DNA from: Taudactylus pleione
Taxonomy: Eukaryota > Chordata > Amphibia > Anura > Myobatrachidae
Length of the DNA stretch: 64,000 nt
NCBI GenBank assembly: GCA_031769625.1
Contig: JAUIMM010000200.1
Location: 52,722,001-52,786,000, forward strand
Reading direction: 5' to 3'
Part shown: positions 45,286 through 57,306 of the stretch, in pieces
Position numbering within the stretch: the first letter of the stretch is position 1
How the letters are laid out: every line of letters begins with the position of its first letter
The notes under the pieces: model-generated
Databases searched by the model: none
Seen by the model: only the letters and a program-made list of their open reading frames with translations
Told to the model about the DNA's origin: nothing
Translations under genes and position numbers: made by a program

Positions 45286-46126
45286 TAGATACCGATAATT
45301 ATCATGAGAATACTAAAAGGTGTAATGTTTGCTGCAGTGTTTTCAAACTTGCCCGTTTATATCGGTTCTTCTAAATGAAAAGTAGAACAAAACGCTGCTA
45401 CTTCACGTATACTATTTTTCTAACAACTAAGGTTTCTGACGAAACAGTATCAGCCTGATGTTTGGTTTCAGTATTAATAATACACCACAACGTGTAGGTA
45501 TCATTCAGTGTCAAAGGCAAAGATCGAAATATGTTGTTGCTTGTTATTCTTTACTGCGTTCAGGACTGGTAAAGGGAAATTAGTGTTCGATCAGCGCGAC
45601 AAAAACCAAACCTTTCACTTTACGCTATTTCAACGAATTTAACAGTGGCAATGTAAGAGCGTAATAATTTAACAATCTTGTGGTTTTATTGTTTTCATGT
45701 AATCAAATACAATGTGCATTTCTGTGCAAGGGAAAGAAGACTACACACCAAACCATCTTGAATGTACGCTATAACATGAATGAAAACAAGTCATATTTAT
45801 GGAATTATTTGATCATAAAATATTTTGAGCCAAGTAATCATTACTTTAATATTTGAAGTAGTATTACTGGTAGACTAATTATGCAAAGAATATAAAAAAA
45901 TAAACACTTGTGGTATCTGTCAAGTATTTTCAAAGATATAAATAAAACACACAGCATATAATATGATTTGCAGGTAACCTCTCATTTATCTGGTACAGCT
46001 AGAAGCAAACATCTGTGTTGCATATATTTAATTGTTAATAGTCACATATCAGAAATGCAGGTCTCCATTTCCACTAGAATGTTATTGTGCATGTATTGAT
46101 ATGTTTATATGTGTGTTCGTGTGTGT

Positions 46127-46131
<5 letters not shown>

Positions 46132-46208
<77 letters not shown>
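46132..46208. repeat. (TA)n microsatellite
   Basis: TA array interrupted by CA dinucleotides. Confidence 0.95.
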
Positions 46209-46210
<2 letters not shown>

Positions 46211-47080
46211 TACATGCATGTGTGTTCGTGTGGTGTACATACAAACACAACACATTTTCTGTGGTCTTTGTGTACAGAATGTACTTAGCCCGGCAGATTA
46301 AAGATGTGACTGATAAGTACAGGCAACAACATTAGATGTAAAAACATAAGTAAGGTCATATACTGTATCTTGTTTTGTTTTTTAATCAAATTGTACCTGT
46401 TTTGTTGTTCCAATTTGTGTTGGGTGTGTTTGGTGAGGCGGAAGGGTTGAGTGTTTTCGTGCCTTGAAGGCTGAAGTAAGAAAAAAAAATACTTTATGAA
46501 GAATAGTTTCAGTCCTTTCAAAACAAGCTTAAATATATTTAACCGTTTCTTTTTCTGATCAGTGTTTGGCATTTTAGGTCACTGAAGTGATGTGTGGGCA
46601 GTGTTAACCATATGCATTTTCATAGTGAGCCAGATCTCAAAAACAGTGGTTCAAAAACAAGATCTAAATGTTGTTGGTTTTTTTTTGATAGGAACGTTTC
46701 ATTATGTAGCTAAAATACAGAACCAATGTCTATTGCTACAAAATGCTGGCACAGTTGACATTAAACTATATACATTGTGTAATTCTAAGGTGACAATTAT
46801 GCAAATGTATAGTAAACCATAGTAACCAATCAGATATTTGCTTTTTTTTAGTCTACAAATCACTCCCGCTGAATTCAGTCGGCATTCAGCAGAAGCTGAT
46901 CTATGTAGAAAGCAGAGCGAAACAGTGGCAGTGATTTATATTTAGACAGTCTGGATGGAATTAGTTAGTAATTCTATAATGCAACTTTCACTACTATTGT
47001 GGGCGTAAAACGAAATCAAATTATGTTTAATAATTGTAAATGTACATTAATCTACAAAGAAGTTGTTTTACTTATGTATT

Positions 47081-47083
47081 TTA

Positions 47084-47126
<43 letters not shown>

Positions 47127-47131
47127 GTGTG

Positions 47132-47162
<31 letters not shown>
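47081..47162. repeat. TA/CA compound microsatellite
   Basis: TA arrays with TGTG and a closing CACACA block. Confidence 0.95.
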
Positions 47163-47163
<1 letters not shown>

Positions 47164-48098
47164 AAATGTGTGTGTAAGTGACTGCATTTACACTATTACT
47201 CTGTAATAAATTTCCCAGGCAGGTGTACTGAAGTTGCAGTTCTGTACCACTACAAAAAAAAATAATGGTAATCTTTATTCTATTCAACATGTGAATAATA
47301 TTTTAATTAAATAGTGTACATCAAAACTAGGCAAATGTGCAATGACGTGCTATGAGACGACAGGTGCTGTTACTTATAGAGTGTAAGCTTGTGAGCACGG
47401 CCTTCTTTCCTCTTTCTCTACCTATTATCCCTCATTTTGTTTTTTTTTGTTTTTAGTTTTTTGTTCTCAAGAAAAGTAGAACGCAACAGGTACTATATAA
47501 ATAAATGTTAATAAATAAATAATAGAGGTTGCCTATAGCTCTATTAACATTTTACTATTAGCATATTTTTATTGTACCAACTATTTGAGACAGTTTGGAC
47601 TTAGTATAGATTTAACATTTTTCTCTAGTGACACAATATTACTACCACGTCTAGCACGACTTCCTGCTCTGTTGTTACCCTCTGTGCATCGCTGGCTGGG
47701 AGACTGTGGCGTTTGCAGATTATGGGTTGTTTCTGAAACAAAATATCTTTTCCTTTCTTCAAGTCAAACCCACAAATTAGGATGGTGTCTATATTTTTGT
47801 GCTAGTTTATCTTATCTCTGCCTTTATAAATACATACAAATAGCTCAGACTGAAACTCAATGGCTTTGGTGATAATAAAATAGCTGCAATGGGGAAATTT
47901 TTCTTCATTAAACATGTTCTTTCACAACCCACACACTTTCAGTAGGAAAATTGTTTAACCTTTTCTAAAGTCAGTACCGCGAGAACAGAATACACTGTAG
48001 CTTGTGAAATGGAAGAAGATTCACTTTAACTTGGGCTCCCCATGATCACATAACCATGAATTGCATGTTTTTTTTTTGTAATTCTGTACATTTTGGGG

Positions 48099-48265
48099 TA
48101 TATTTACTAAAGTGTGGGTTTTTAGAAGTGGAGTTGTTGCCCATAGCAACCAAACATATTCTAGCTATTGTCTTCTAGAAGGTGCTAGTTAAATGGTAAG
48201 TAGAATCTGATTGGTTGCTATGGGCAACATCTCCACTTCTAAAAACCTGCACTTTAGTAAATATA
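48099..48265. mobile_element. Palindromic MITE (TTACTAAAGTG termini)
   Basis: A 167 bp inverted repeat. The left arm ATTTACTAAAGTG, TTTTTAGAAGTGGAG, TTGCCCATAGCAACC is mirrored by GGTTGCTATGGGCAAC, CTCCACTTCTAAAAA and CACTTTAGTAAAT. The terminal TTA/TAA could be a 3 bp target but is part of the palindrome. Similar elements are common in vertebrate genomes. Confidence 0.88.
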
Positions 48266-51200
48266 TTTATCTCTATATGTGAAGCCATTTAGCTTCTATT
48301 TCCGAGTGACTGTCTTGTTTTTATTGTAGGGACTTAGGGGCCTACGTATAATCACAGTACTGCCGTGATTATTAACGGTCCAACTCGCCAGGGGTATTTT
48401 CATTTTTAATAAACACATCCTGGCTATGTACTACCGTGGACTCGCAGGGACTGCAGTTATATAAAATTGCAAAAACAGAGGTTTATCTGGAATATTTCCA
48501 TTAAGTCGAAGTTTCATTCATCGACATCGAGACACATTTCAACATATGTCAGAACAGACAGAGACCAATGGTACCAATGTCTGTAGTAGCTACGTGTGGT
48601 ATATTATATCAGGACAGTGACATGTCTGACTACCTTGTTATTATAGATTGCTGTTATGCAGTTCTCTACATTTCTATTGGCACCAATATTCTTTAATGAT
48701 GTTATCTCATCTGAAAGATCATTTATAAAGATGACTGGCCAAGTTTATATTAATTTTGAGTGCCTTTCACTATGTGGCTGAACATTCATAAACAAGTCAT
48801 CTATTTACAGCACATACTTAATATGTCTGGAATATTTCCTTATGTGTAGAAATCATATAATCAATGTTTTTGTTTGTTTCTTTGTTTTGTTCTTTTGTTG
48901 TTAAAGATATTGCATGTGTAAAAAGTGTAAAAAGTGATCTGTATCTAGGATTCCAACACAATATTACATCAATAAAACAGAAGTGCTATACAGTAGCCAA
49001 ACTGAGAGCTTTCTTGTAATTTGTCAGATTCTGTTTCTGTTGGCTCCAAGAATCTGCACCCATTACATACAATCAGTCAGGGAGAGCAAAATGTAAATGT
49101 GTTTCAAAATGGGTAACATTTCCTAGCTATTTCTCTGCATAAGGCAAAAGTATTGTAAGATACATATTGCTTTTTTTTTTTACTGTCCTGCATGAGTTAA
49201 TAAACTGTAATGTGACTACGACTCTACGAGATCACATTGCAAGTATCATTTGTGTTTTGTTCCTGCAAATGTGCAGTACAATTAGTGTTTGGCAGGTACT
49301 GTATATGCTGCATGTCTCTATTGTAGTACTGATTTGCAGCACTGTGTTTTATTGGCCTTTGCTTGATTTTCCCTCTCCGTGCTTACTTGCCAAAACCCAT
49401 TTTCATAACCCTTAAAAGTAAGCTCATGTTTATATGAAAGTCTTTTGTCATTTTCTTTTTAGACGGGTAAACGTTTTGCACATGTGTCTGCTTACTCAAA
49501 TTAGAAGGGTTCTTCTCAGGTTTAAAAGCAATTTTAGAGCCACTGCAGGCGTGGATCAGAGATCTGTGGATGCTGCGTGGGCAGACTCCAACTGTATGTC
49601 TGAATTTACTAATCACATTACAAATAAAAGGTTGACAACAGTGTGTCAGGATTATACGTTATTCACACTTCTCCACGCTGTAGCTTGTACTGCCAGGCTT
49701 GTCATGCTCCTACCCGTCTGCTTGTAAAATATGCTATGTATCGTAAAACATTTATTTTAATTCTATTACTAAAGAAAAAAAAGCAGCAACAAAGGAGGTT
49801 TTTATATATATTTTTTTTATTGTTCCGATTTCTGTAGAACATGCTGTGACTTTCCCATCTCCTTTAATTTGTTCATACATCTCGGTCCCCACAGCTTGCT
49901 TCCTGTGTGAGGTTAGTTTGTTTACCGTACAGAAAGAGCTATTTTTGATCGCTTTTTGCCAATAACTAATTTGAATCTATAAACCAGCATTTATTCTGTT
50001 CCTTTCAGTCTGAATCATGAGAGACCAGCAAAATATGTTTACCATTTTATTCTTCAGCAGCAGTCACATTCTGATAAACAAGAGCTGCAGACTCACAGAC
50101 GGCTCGAATGATTCATTTAACTGCCTTTGTAATTGGACTTATTATTTCTTATCACCTGTATTTCTCACGGAGCGAAGAGTGATGAGTTATCTTCTGTGAT
50201 CTCACATTTAATGAAGCCATTTGGTGAATTGGTTTTGTTCTTAATTATATAAGTTTACTCTTAAATTTTAGAGCAGATGAAATATGGCTGAAAATGGACA
50301 TTACTGAGCAAAGACACCGAATAAAGATTGTGTAAGCAGAAAAAACAAGAACTACTTTGTTTTAAATAAACCTAAAATAAAAGGCCTTTTGGCTCACATT
50401 TTCCCCACTCTGTGACAGGGTTTTAGATCACAACATTGCATGTACCATTGTTATCAAAGGACAAGCTACTGTATTTCTGAATGTCAGTTTTAGATAGCTT
50501 TGTTCTTCATTAAACTTGCAAACAGAATGTCTGATGAGCATTCATTCTCCTCCTTACAAACTAAATACTTTAGAATTTTTTTTTAATTATTATTTGTTCA
50601 TAACCTTGCGTGTCTGCATGTGACAAGCACTTTCCAGCACAGCATCTACAGTACCCCCCTTACATAACAGGATTTTATTAAAGCTGACATGTCACAGTTT
50701 TGATTTATTTTGCTGTATTGTGTCTTGTACACTATGGGACTGTGGAGCCCCTCTATACGCCCACCAAAGCAGCCACCATAGCTTTCTATGGAGACTGCGA
50801 ATAACAGCCTGGTTTACCAAACTCTGAAAAGAACAGCTTTACTGAGCTTGGCCCATTAGCTAATGCCATCTTTAGATATGTGATATGTGGCGAAAAGGAA
50901 TGTTACGTGTCGGGACTTGTCTGCAAAATTTCATAAATATGCCCCAATGTATTAAAGCAATAAAAAAAAAAAAATACTAGTAAGACTGGTGACAGATCCA
51001 TCTCTATCTTTAATATAATCAGAATGTTCACAGCAGCACAGGTTATTTCAGGAGAAAGTGAGCTGATGATGTGTGAGACAGTGGTCCGCCTATCGTGCTT
51101 GTGTGAGGACAAGGGACCTGTCACATGCAGTGTGATGTGGAGTGGGGGAAGGTGATAGGGATAGAGAGACATCTGTTTATTTATTAGTTACAAATATTCC

Positions 51201-51384
51201 AACACATGGAAATAAATATATCCATATTGTACAAAATCTCACGCACTGTTACTAGTACCTGCAGGACAAATTTCTTTTATTGTCTGAATTATCTGTGGGC
51301 GGGTGTAGTCTTTCTCTAGTAATATAAAATGAGTTTGAATCTTATTATAGTGTGGCCTGTGAAATGGAGAGTTCCATTAGTTAT
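48266..51384. other. Single-copy AT-rich DNA, candidate conserved non-coding
   Basis: No transposon ends, minisatellites or recognisable coding signal were found over 3 kb, which is unusual in this window. Homeodomain-type TAATTA and CTAATTTGAAT words occur at 49860-50300. The frame at 49434-49727 has no domain. Conservation cannot be judged from one sequence. Confidence 0.4.
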
Positions 51385-51733
51385 GCTGGGTACACACTGG
51401 CCGATATATCATGTGTGCATCGCCAGTGTGTACGAGCAATATGTCTGTGAACGCCATCGTTCACATATAACATTGGCTGTGCAGCACAGCCTATGGGCAA
51501 TATACCTGCAGGTAGATCGGCACATCGTGCTGTGTGTACGGGCGGACACTTGCTGCAGAGGCCGGTGGTGACTGACATCACAACTGGGCGGGCACATGTA
51601 AATGCCCTCCCAGTTGTGACGTCAGATACCACACATCGAGCCGATGATTGGTAAGTGTGTATGCACTTATCAATCGTCAGATAGAATGGCGGATCAGCCG
51701 GATGGTTGATTCGTCATTCTAGTGTGTACCCAG
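51385..51733. mobile_element. MITE of successive hairpins, GCTGGGTACACAC ends
   Basis: The ends GCTGGGTACACACTGG and CTAGTGTGTACCCAG are inverted. Internal stems include ACACTGGCCGAT, TGTGAACGCCATCGTTCACA, GGCTGTGCAGCACAGCC, ACATCACAACTGGGCGGGC, GATGATTGGTAAGTG and AGAATGGCGGATCAGCC, each followed by its complement. It shares ends and stems with 859-1483. Confidence 0.82.
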
Positions 51734-52286
51734 AGGAAAGAGAATGTTCCCCTTTTCCTCTGCCTCTGTGGTTCTTTTCTTGTTTGTTGCATTTTCAAAA
51801 CAGTCTCACTGTCTTCTGTATGATAGGCACATTTTGTGATATCTTGCAAGAAATAAAACACAGTCATTTTCAAATAAAAATCAGTGTGCACCTTGTGTTT
51901 ATCAGTATCCAGCACGCATATCCATTTGCTGTACAGCAGGATTATCTGGGCTGGCACCTGTTAAACTGAATGAGTCAGCGTCAGTGTCAGCTGATGCAAT
52001 AGTTCACAATTCACTTGGCCCCTTCTGAATTTCATTCTCCACGCTGATCTGTGGGGAATCCCCACGGCATCATTGTATTGGCCTAAATGACTGGTTTTGG
52101 CCACTTTGCTGTTTTTTAGTGAATACTGTTTTCTACTCTCACAACAAATGTTGAGATTGTTCTTGTTTTTGTAGCATAGACTCATGGAGCCATGTGTTAG
52201 AGCTACTCATGTGTTTTGTCGTAGACATTTATAAATTCTGATATTTGTAAAGTGATTAGGTAAAAAGGTAAACAACATTTACATTT
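51734..52286. other. Intergenic sequence
   Basis: No supported feature. Confidence 0.45.
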
Positions 52287-52745
52287 GGGCGGTACAGTTG
52301 ACTCAGTGGTTAGCAATAACGCCTCACAGCACTAAGGATTTGGGTTTGATGCCTACCAGGTCCAAGGCCCTACCTGTGTGGAGTTTGTATGTCCCCCCAT
52401 GCTTACATGGGATTTCTCCTGGTGCTCTGGTTTCCTCCCACACTCAAAAAACATACTGGGAGGTTTTTAGTCTTTTTGTGGCCATGTGATAGATAATATC
52501 CACTGGGGCAGGGATTGATGTGAATGACTAATTAGTCTCTGTAAGATGCTGTGGAATATGTATGTGCTATGTAAACAGGGGCGTATCTATAATGGGTGCA
52601 GGGTGTGCGGGGAACATGGGCCCCTGGGTCAGTGCGCTGTCGGCCGCCGGGCAGAGAGGAGGGGGCCCGTGTCGGAGACTGCACACGGGCCACCTAGAAT
52701 CTAGAAACACCCCTGTATATAATTATTGTTAATAAATAAGAATTA
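52287..52745 (+). mobile_element. tRNA-derived SINE interrupted by a hAT MITE
   Basis: The 5' part GGGCGGTACAGTTGACTCAG then GTGGTTAGCA resembles an RNA polymerase III A box. GGGTTTGATGCC about 40 bp later resembles a B box (GGTTCGANNCC) with changes. The central region contains GTGTGGAGTTTGTATG and TTTCCTCCCACACTC, and the tail GCTGTGGAATATGTATG continues after the insertion as TATATAATTATTG with AATAAATAAG. This is the layout of a widespread vertebrate tRNA-derived SINE. Confidence 0.82.
52576..52715. mobile_element. hAT-type MITE inside the SINE tail
   Basis: The ends CAGGGGCGTATCTA and TAGAAACACCCCTG are inverted. The flanks TATGTAAA and TATATAAT match at 6 of 8, but the SINE tail reads through when the 140 bp is removed, which supports an insertion. 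Confidence 0.72.
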
Positions 52746-53077
52746 CATTTAGACTTGCTAACAAGGCCGTAACTAAGGGGTTTGCAGGTGATGCCACCAC
52801 CCGGGGTGCAAAGGCTGAGAGGGTGGCGCTGTAGGTGCCCCAGAATAAAGAACTAGCACAGACAGAAGACAACACAGCTGCAGGGATAGGGGAAGATAGA
52901 GCACAATGGAGGTGCAGATAGTGTACATGCCTAGACAGAGCATGATAGTGTAAGTTATTATGGAGCTGAATGTGTATTCTGAATGAGATGGATGTATGGA
53001 GTGACAAGGATGTTGGAAGCCAGTGGGATTGCTTTGGTGAATGAATAGGAAGATTCTGGGCACCGAGTGGGATGTGT
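52746..53077. other. Degraded hAT-like sequence and spacer
   Basis: GGCCGTAACTAAGGGG at about 52765 resembles a hAT-type left end without a partner. Nothing else was supported. Confidence 0.35.
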
Positions 53078-53627
53078 ATGCCTTATTCAGACCCACTCGC
53101 GAGCGCTGAGCGCTCGCAAGCGGGTCGATGTTGGCCAAGTGTGCATGCACACGACGGAGGCGGCTCCGTCATGCGCATACGCGAGACCCGAATAACGACG
53201 GCCAAGCCGTCGTTATGGGTCTCGCACCAAAGGGGGCGTGCTGTCAATGGTGAGTGACAGCACGCCTCCTTTGGTGGGCGTGCCGGGGGTGTGGCTGCCC
53301 AGACGGAGGCGTTCAGATGGGAACGCCTACCGTCTGGGGCCGGCCCCACTAACATCACAAGTGATGTCAGTGGGAGTGCTTTTGGCTCTGATAGAGCCAA
53401 AAGCACTCCTGGGCTTGCGGCAATGAGACCTTACCGCAAGGGTCTCGTCGCAAGCCCGATGGTTGCGATGGTCTTGACCATCGCGACCATCATTTTGGCC
53501 GCTCGCTATAGCTGTGGGCGGTCACCCACAGCTATGCGAGCGGCCAGGAGGCCGCTCTTAAATTCAGAGGGACGGCCCTAATTCAGAGCGAGCGCTCTGT
53601 CAGAGCGTTCAGCTCTGAATCAGGGCC
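53078..53627 (+). mobile_element. Hairpin-chain element, copy E
   Basis: A full-length 550 bp copy whose left end has decayed (ATGCCTTATTCAG) while the right end CTGAATCAGGGCC is intact. The flanking triplets do not match. It is a distinct variant: the third stem is AATAACGACGGC/GCCGTCGTTAT, the AGTGCTTTTGGCTC stem is matched by GAGCCAAAAGCACT, and the last large stem is GGCCGCTCGC/GCGAGCGGCC. In each case both arms changed together. Confidence 0.92.
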
Positions 53628-54319
53628 TCAGCATAGACTGCTTGTGTGTATTCCAATGAGCACACAATTCTGTGAATTAGCAGCTCCACCATTTTGTGAG
53701 TGACAGTAATCTCAATCTGTGAGAGTGCTGAATCTGCAGTTAACCACAGGGTGTGATGGCATACCATATCTGTATTGCGCAAGGAACACGTCCATTAAGG
53801 CCCCTTAATGATCAGAATTTCATTGCTTTTTTAAGTGTGAGTGTCAGAAATTCAATAGATTTTGTGAAATTTCAGATCATGTCTAAGAAGCCTTAATAGG
53901 ACATGTGAAACCGTAAGTTTTTTTTGTCTATGGAATTTCATTACCTTTTTAAAATGTATTAACTATCAGTGTTTGGAGGAGCAAACCGGGCCACCTGCAG
54001 GGGAGAAGGGCAGCAAAATGGTACATTAGCGCAGCTGGTGGAAGGCCGGCACACAGGTGGTATTTTGGGGGTGCACAGAGAGAGACGGCTGCGGGGGAGG
54101 GCTACAGGAATGCGGGGCGGCGGCAGCAGCGGGGGTGCGGAGCATTGCACAAAGGCGTCAGCGGGTGACAAAGGGGCTCACTGGCGCTGGGCATGCATCT
54201 GAGAAAATAAAATCAATAAGACACAGATGCATGGATGTATCAGTGAGATCCATCTATGTTAAAAATTGAGTATGTGTAAAATAAAAAACAAAAAGGACAT
54301 GGCCGCCCCCACCCCCACC
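53628..54319. other. Intergenic sequence, unassigned
   Basis: From about 53970 the sequence is GC-richer and may be the start of the repeat complex that follows. No paired ends were found. Confidence 0.4.
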
Positions 54320-55000
54320 CAAAGCACAACCAGCCCCGGGCTTTTCAATGCCAGTCCTGGTTGTGAAAATACAGGAGACAAAAAGCATAGCAGTCCCCTG
54401 TATTTAGCACAACCAGCACTGGGCTCAGCCGGACGGGTCCTGGTTTTGTAAATACAGTGAAAAAAGCATAGGGTGGGTTCCCTGTATTTTCCATAACCAG
54501 CACCGAGCTCTTTCTATAGGGGGATCCCCCGGCCGAAGCAATAACCCTGAGGCTTTCAGCCCAGGCCGGGGATCCCAGTAGAGCAGAGGACCCCCCAAAA
54601 AAGGAATCCCCCTCTCCAGGGCACCCCAAGCCTGGGCTGAAAGCCCGGGGCTATCCCCGCGCCCCTGGGTTGTGGGTGGCAGGTTGATTGTGTAAAGAGG
54701 CCCCCTCCCCCTAAAGCACAACCAGCCCTGGGCTCTTCACTGCCGGTCCTGGTTGTCAAAATACATGGGAAAAATTACATAGGGGTCCCCTTTATTTAAC
54801 ACAAACAGCACTGGGCTTATCAGAACCAGTCCTGGTTGCCAAAATACAGGGGACAAACTACGTAGGGGTCCCCCGTATTCAGCGCAACCAGCACTGGGCT
54901 CTGAGCCAGTCCTGGTTCTGGAAATACAGGATAAAAAATGTGTAGGGTCCCCCTGCATAGTCCAGAACCAGCACCAGACTTTTTCTAGCGGGGGGCTAAT
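54320..55000. repeat. Minisatellite of CACAACCAGCACTGGGCTC units
   Basis: Units of about 80-110 bp contain CACAACCAGCACTGGGCTC, CAGTCCTGGTTGTGAAAATA and GGGGTCCCCTGTATT. The unit is itself partly inverted (CCAGCACTGGG, AACCAG/CTGGTT). Frames are artefactual. Confidence 0.85.
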
Positions 55001-55349
55001 GCCATAGCCAGTGGAGCCCTTTCACCGGGTCCGCCGAAGCATCAACCCTTTCCGCTAGTCAACCCAGGCCGGGGGGAGCTGGAGCACCTTAGGTCTAGGC
55101 TGATAGCCCAGGGCTATCCCAGGCACCCCTGGGTGGAGGGTGCCGTGTTGATTGTGTAATGTGGTGTATTTGAAAGAATATTATTTTGTGGGTAAACTAT
55201 AGGTCCCAGCAGGCCTCCCTCGCATGCTGGTACTTGGAGATCCACAAGTATTAGCAAGCGGAGCATTTAGGGCCAACTGGTACCTATAGTACACCTGTAA
55301 AAGAAATATTAAAATGAACAGACTACACCGATTTTTAAAAAATAATTGA
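55001..55349. other. GC-rich spacer between minisatellites
   Basis: Probably part of the same composite repeat, since it retains CCAGGCCGGG and GATAGCCCAGGGCTATCCC words. Not otherwise assigned. Confidence 0.4.
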
Positions 55350-56090
55350 CTTTGTCTGCACCTTCACCTGGGGTGCGGCGGCCTTTAAGCTCTTTTCATG
55401 GCTGCCACCACCCCAGGACTTCATCATTTTCGCATAACGAGCACCATCCCACCAGGGCTTCGGCGTCTTTGTTTGGAGGGCGCCAACAGACCAGGGCTTT
55501 GGCGTCTTCACCTGGCAGGAGCCAACCCGCCAGGGTTTCGGCATCTTTGCCTGGCGAACGCCAACTTGCCAGGACTACGGCATCTTCTCCTGGGGAGCGG
55601 CAGCCTTTAAGTTCTTTTTCGTGGCCGCTGCCATGCCAGGAGTTCATCGTTTTCACCATGGCGGGCGTCTACCCGCCAGGGCCAGGGCTTTTGCGTCTTC
55701 GCCTGGCGGGTGCCAACGCATCCGAGGGCAGCAGCCTTTAAGCTCTTTCGTGGCCGCCGCCACCCCAGAAATTCTTTGTCTTCGCCTGGTGGGGGCCAAC
55801 CTGCCAGAGCTTCGGCGTCTTTGCCTGGCGGGTGCCAGCCCGCCAGGGCTTCGGCATCTTCACCAACGGGGTGGCAGCCAATTAGCTTTTTTGTGCGGCT
55901 GCCACCTCCCTTGGGCTTCTGGTGTCCTCCCCACCTAGTGGGCGGCAGCCTGTGTCAGCTCTTTTGCATGGCCACCGCCCACTAGAACTTTCGGCGTCTT
56001 CACCTAGTGGGCGGCAGCCTGTGTCAGCTCTTTTGCATGGCCGCCACCCACTAGGACTTTCGGCGGCTTCTTTCTTCGGCAGCTCTTCAC
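55350..56090. repeat. 39 bp minisatellite plus 68 bp duplication
   Basis: From about 55455 a 39 bp unit repeats (GGGCTTCGGCGTCTTTG, CCTGGCGGG, GCCAACCCGCC). At 55935-56065 a 68 bp unit GGGCGGCAGCCTGTGTCAGC is duplicated. As 39 is 13 codons, + frames give 13-residue repeats (RASASLPG-RQPA type). Frames are open on both strands, so coding is unlikely. Confidence 0.85.
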
Positions 56091-56861
56091 TGCTGCTTTT
56101 CCGCTGTCATACAGCCATGCCGCCTCCTGGCACTGGCTTATATAAGCCAGCTGAGGGGGCGGGGCGATGGCTCGCGGCAGCCCTTTGAATTTCAAAAATG
56201 GCGCTAAGGTGCCATTTTTCAAATGGGCACCACTGCCAAACTCTGGAAAGGACTGGATCCAGACCTGCCAACAACACCTGCACCACTGCCGGGTCCCGCT
56301 GCCGCCGGGTACCGCCGCCACTGATGCCCGCACCACCGCTGGTCCCCACATAGCTAATTCACGCACTGTCACCGGGTCTCCACCACCACTGACGTCCTCT
56401 ACAATTGCCGGGTTCCACCGCCACTGACACCCGCACTGGCCAGCCATCTTGGTGCACACAGTGAGTGCACCTACTGAAGGCACCAACTGAGGCAGCGCAA
56501 CAAGTTGAAGCTTTCTATCTCTATAATAGCGCAATTGTGAGGTAATAGTTTAAAACTGTAACTTTATAATTTACCTGAACCCCAAAAGCACCTACCCTGG
56601 AACAATAGCTACCTAACAAAACAAACCTCAAGTCTAAATTCACCCCCTACCCTGAGTTATGCCTTCCCAAAAATCCCCCATAGAGAACAGCAGAAAAGTG
56701 GTCCTAATTGAGTGTGTCAGAAAAAAACTGACAGTTGAAACATTAGATTACTCCCAAATCCTCATTTCTTTTTTTTATCCTGAAATTTGGCATGCAGCAC
56801 CTATAGACAGTTCTACCTGCCAGTGCCAAATCTCAGCTTGGTACCTCCAATAGCTGTTGAG

Positions 56862-56864
<3 letters not shown>
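56091..56864. other. Composite repeat flank, unassigned
   Basis: GC-rich to about 56480, then AT-rich. No supported gene; the long minus frame at 56004-56534 mostly covers degenerate CACCGCCGGG-type repeats. Confidence 0.4.

Positions 56865-56909
<45 letters not shown>
56865..56909. repeat. (TA)n microsatellite
   Basis: Uninterrupted TA array of about 45 bp. Confidence 0.97.
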
Positions 56910-56910
<1 letters not shown>

Positions 56911-57306
56911 AAGTCAAAAATCCACTACACTCGCCACCCCCAGACTTGGGGTGCAGATCTGCACTCGCCATTCCCAGGAGTGGGGTGCAAGTGGCTTTTG
57001 ACCACATTGCTTAAATAAATAAAATCAGAAAACTCAGCACTCACCATGTTTAAACACTCACAATAATGTATAAATAAATAATGGGGTTTTGGTTCATGGA
57101 TTGATCAATGCATTTAAGCCTGCAGCCCACATCACAGGATGCTACCAGGTTTCCATCAGTGTGACAGATAGTGTAGGACCTGCAGAGAAGTGGGGACCCA
57201 TGATGTGGGCTGCAGCACTGGAGAAGTCTGGGATGGCATATATGTGTGTCCCAGATTCCTATCATGTGTTTTACAAACTCCAGGAAAAGTCTGTTATGCC
57301 AAACAA

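Larger units (their letters stand above)
44320..48098. other. Mostly single-copy AT-rich DNA with microsatellites
   Basis: No gene was recognised. The region holds TA/CA arrays at 45114-45285, 46132-46208 and 47081-47162. A short LINE/SINE-type tail at 47375-47525 is marked by GTGTAAGCTTGTGAGCACGG and TACTATATAAATAAATG. Repeat density is clearly lower than elsewhere in the window. Confidence 0.55.

Noticed and set aside
49434..49727. 97-codon frame in the single-copy interval
   Set aside because: No domain, low complexity in parts and no splice or promoter evidence; likely chance.
55396..55659. Repetitive protein gene on either strand
   Set aside because: A 39 bp unit leaves frames open on both strands; no start context, domain or unique flanking coding sequence.
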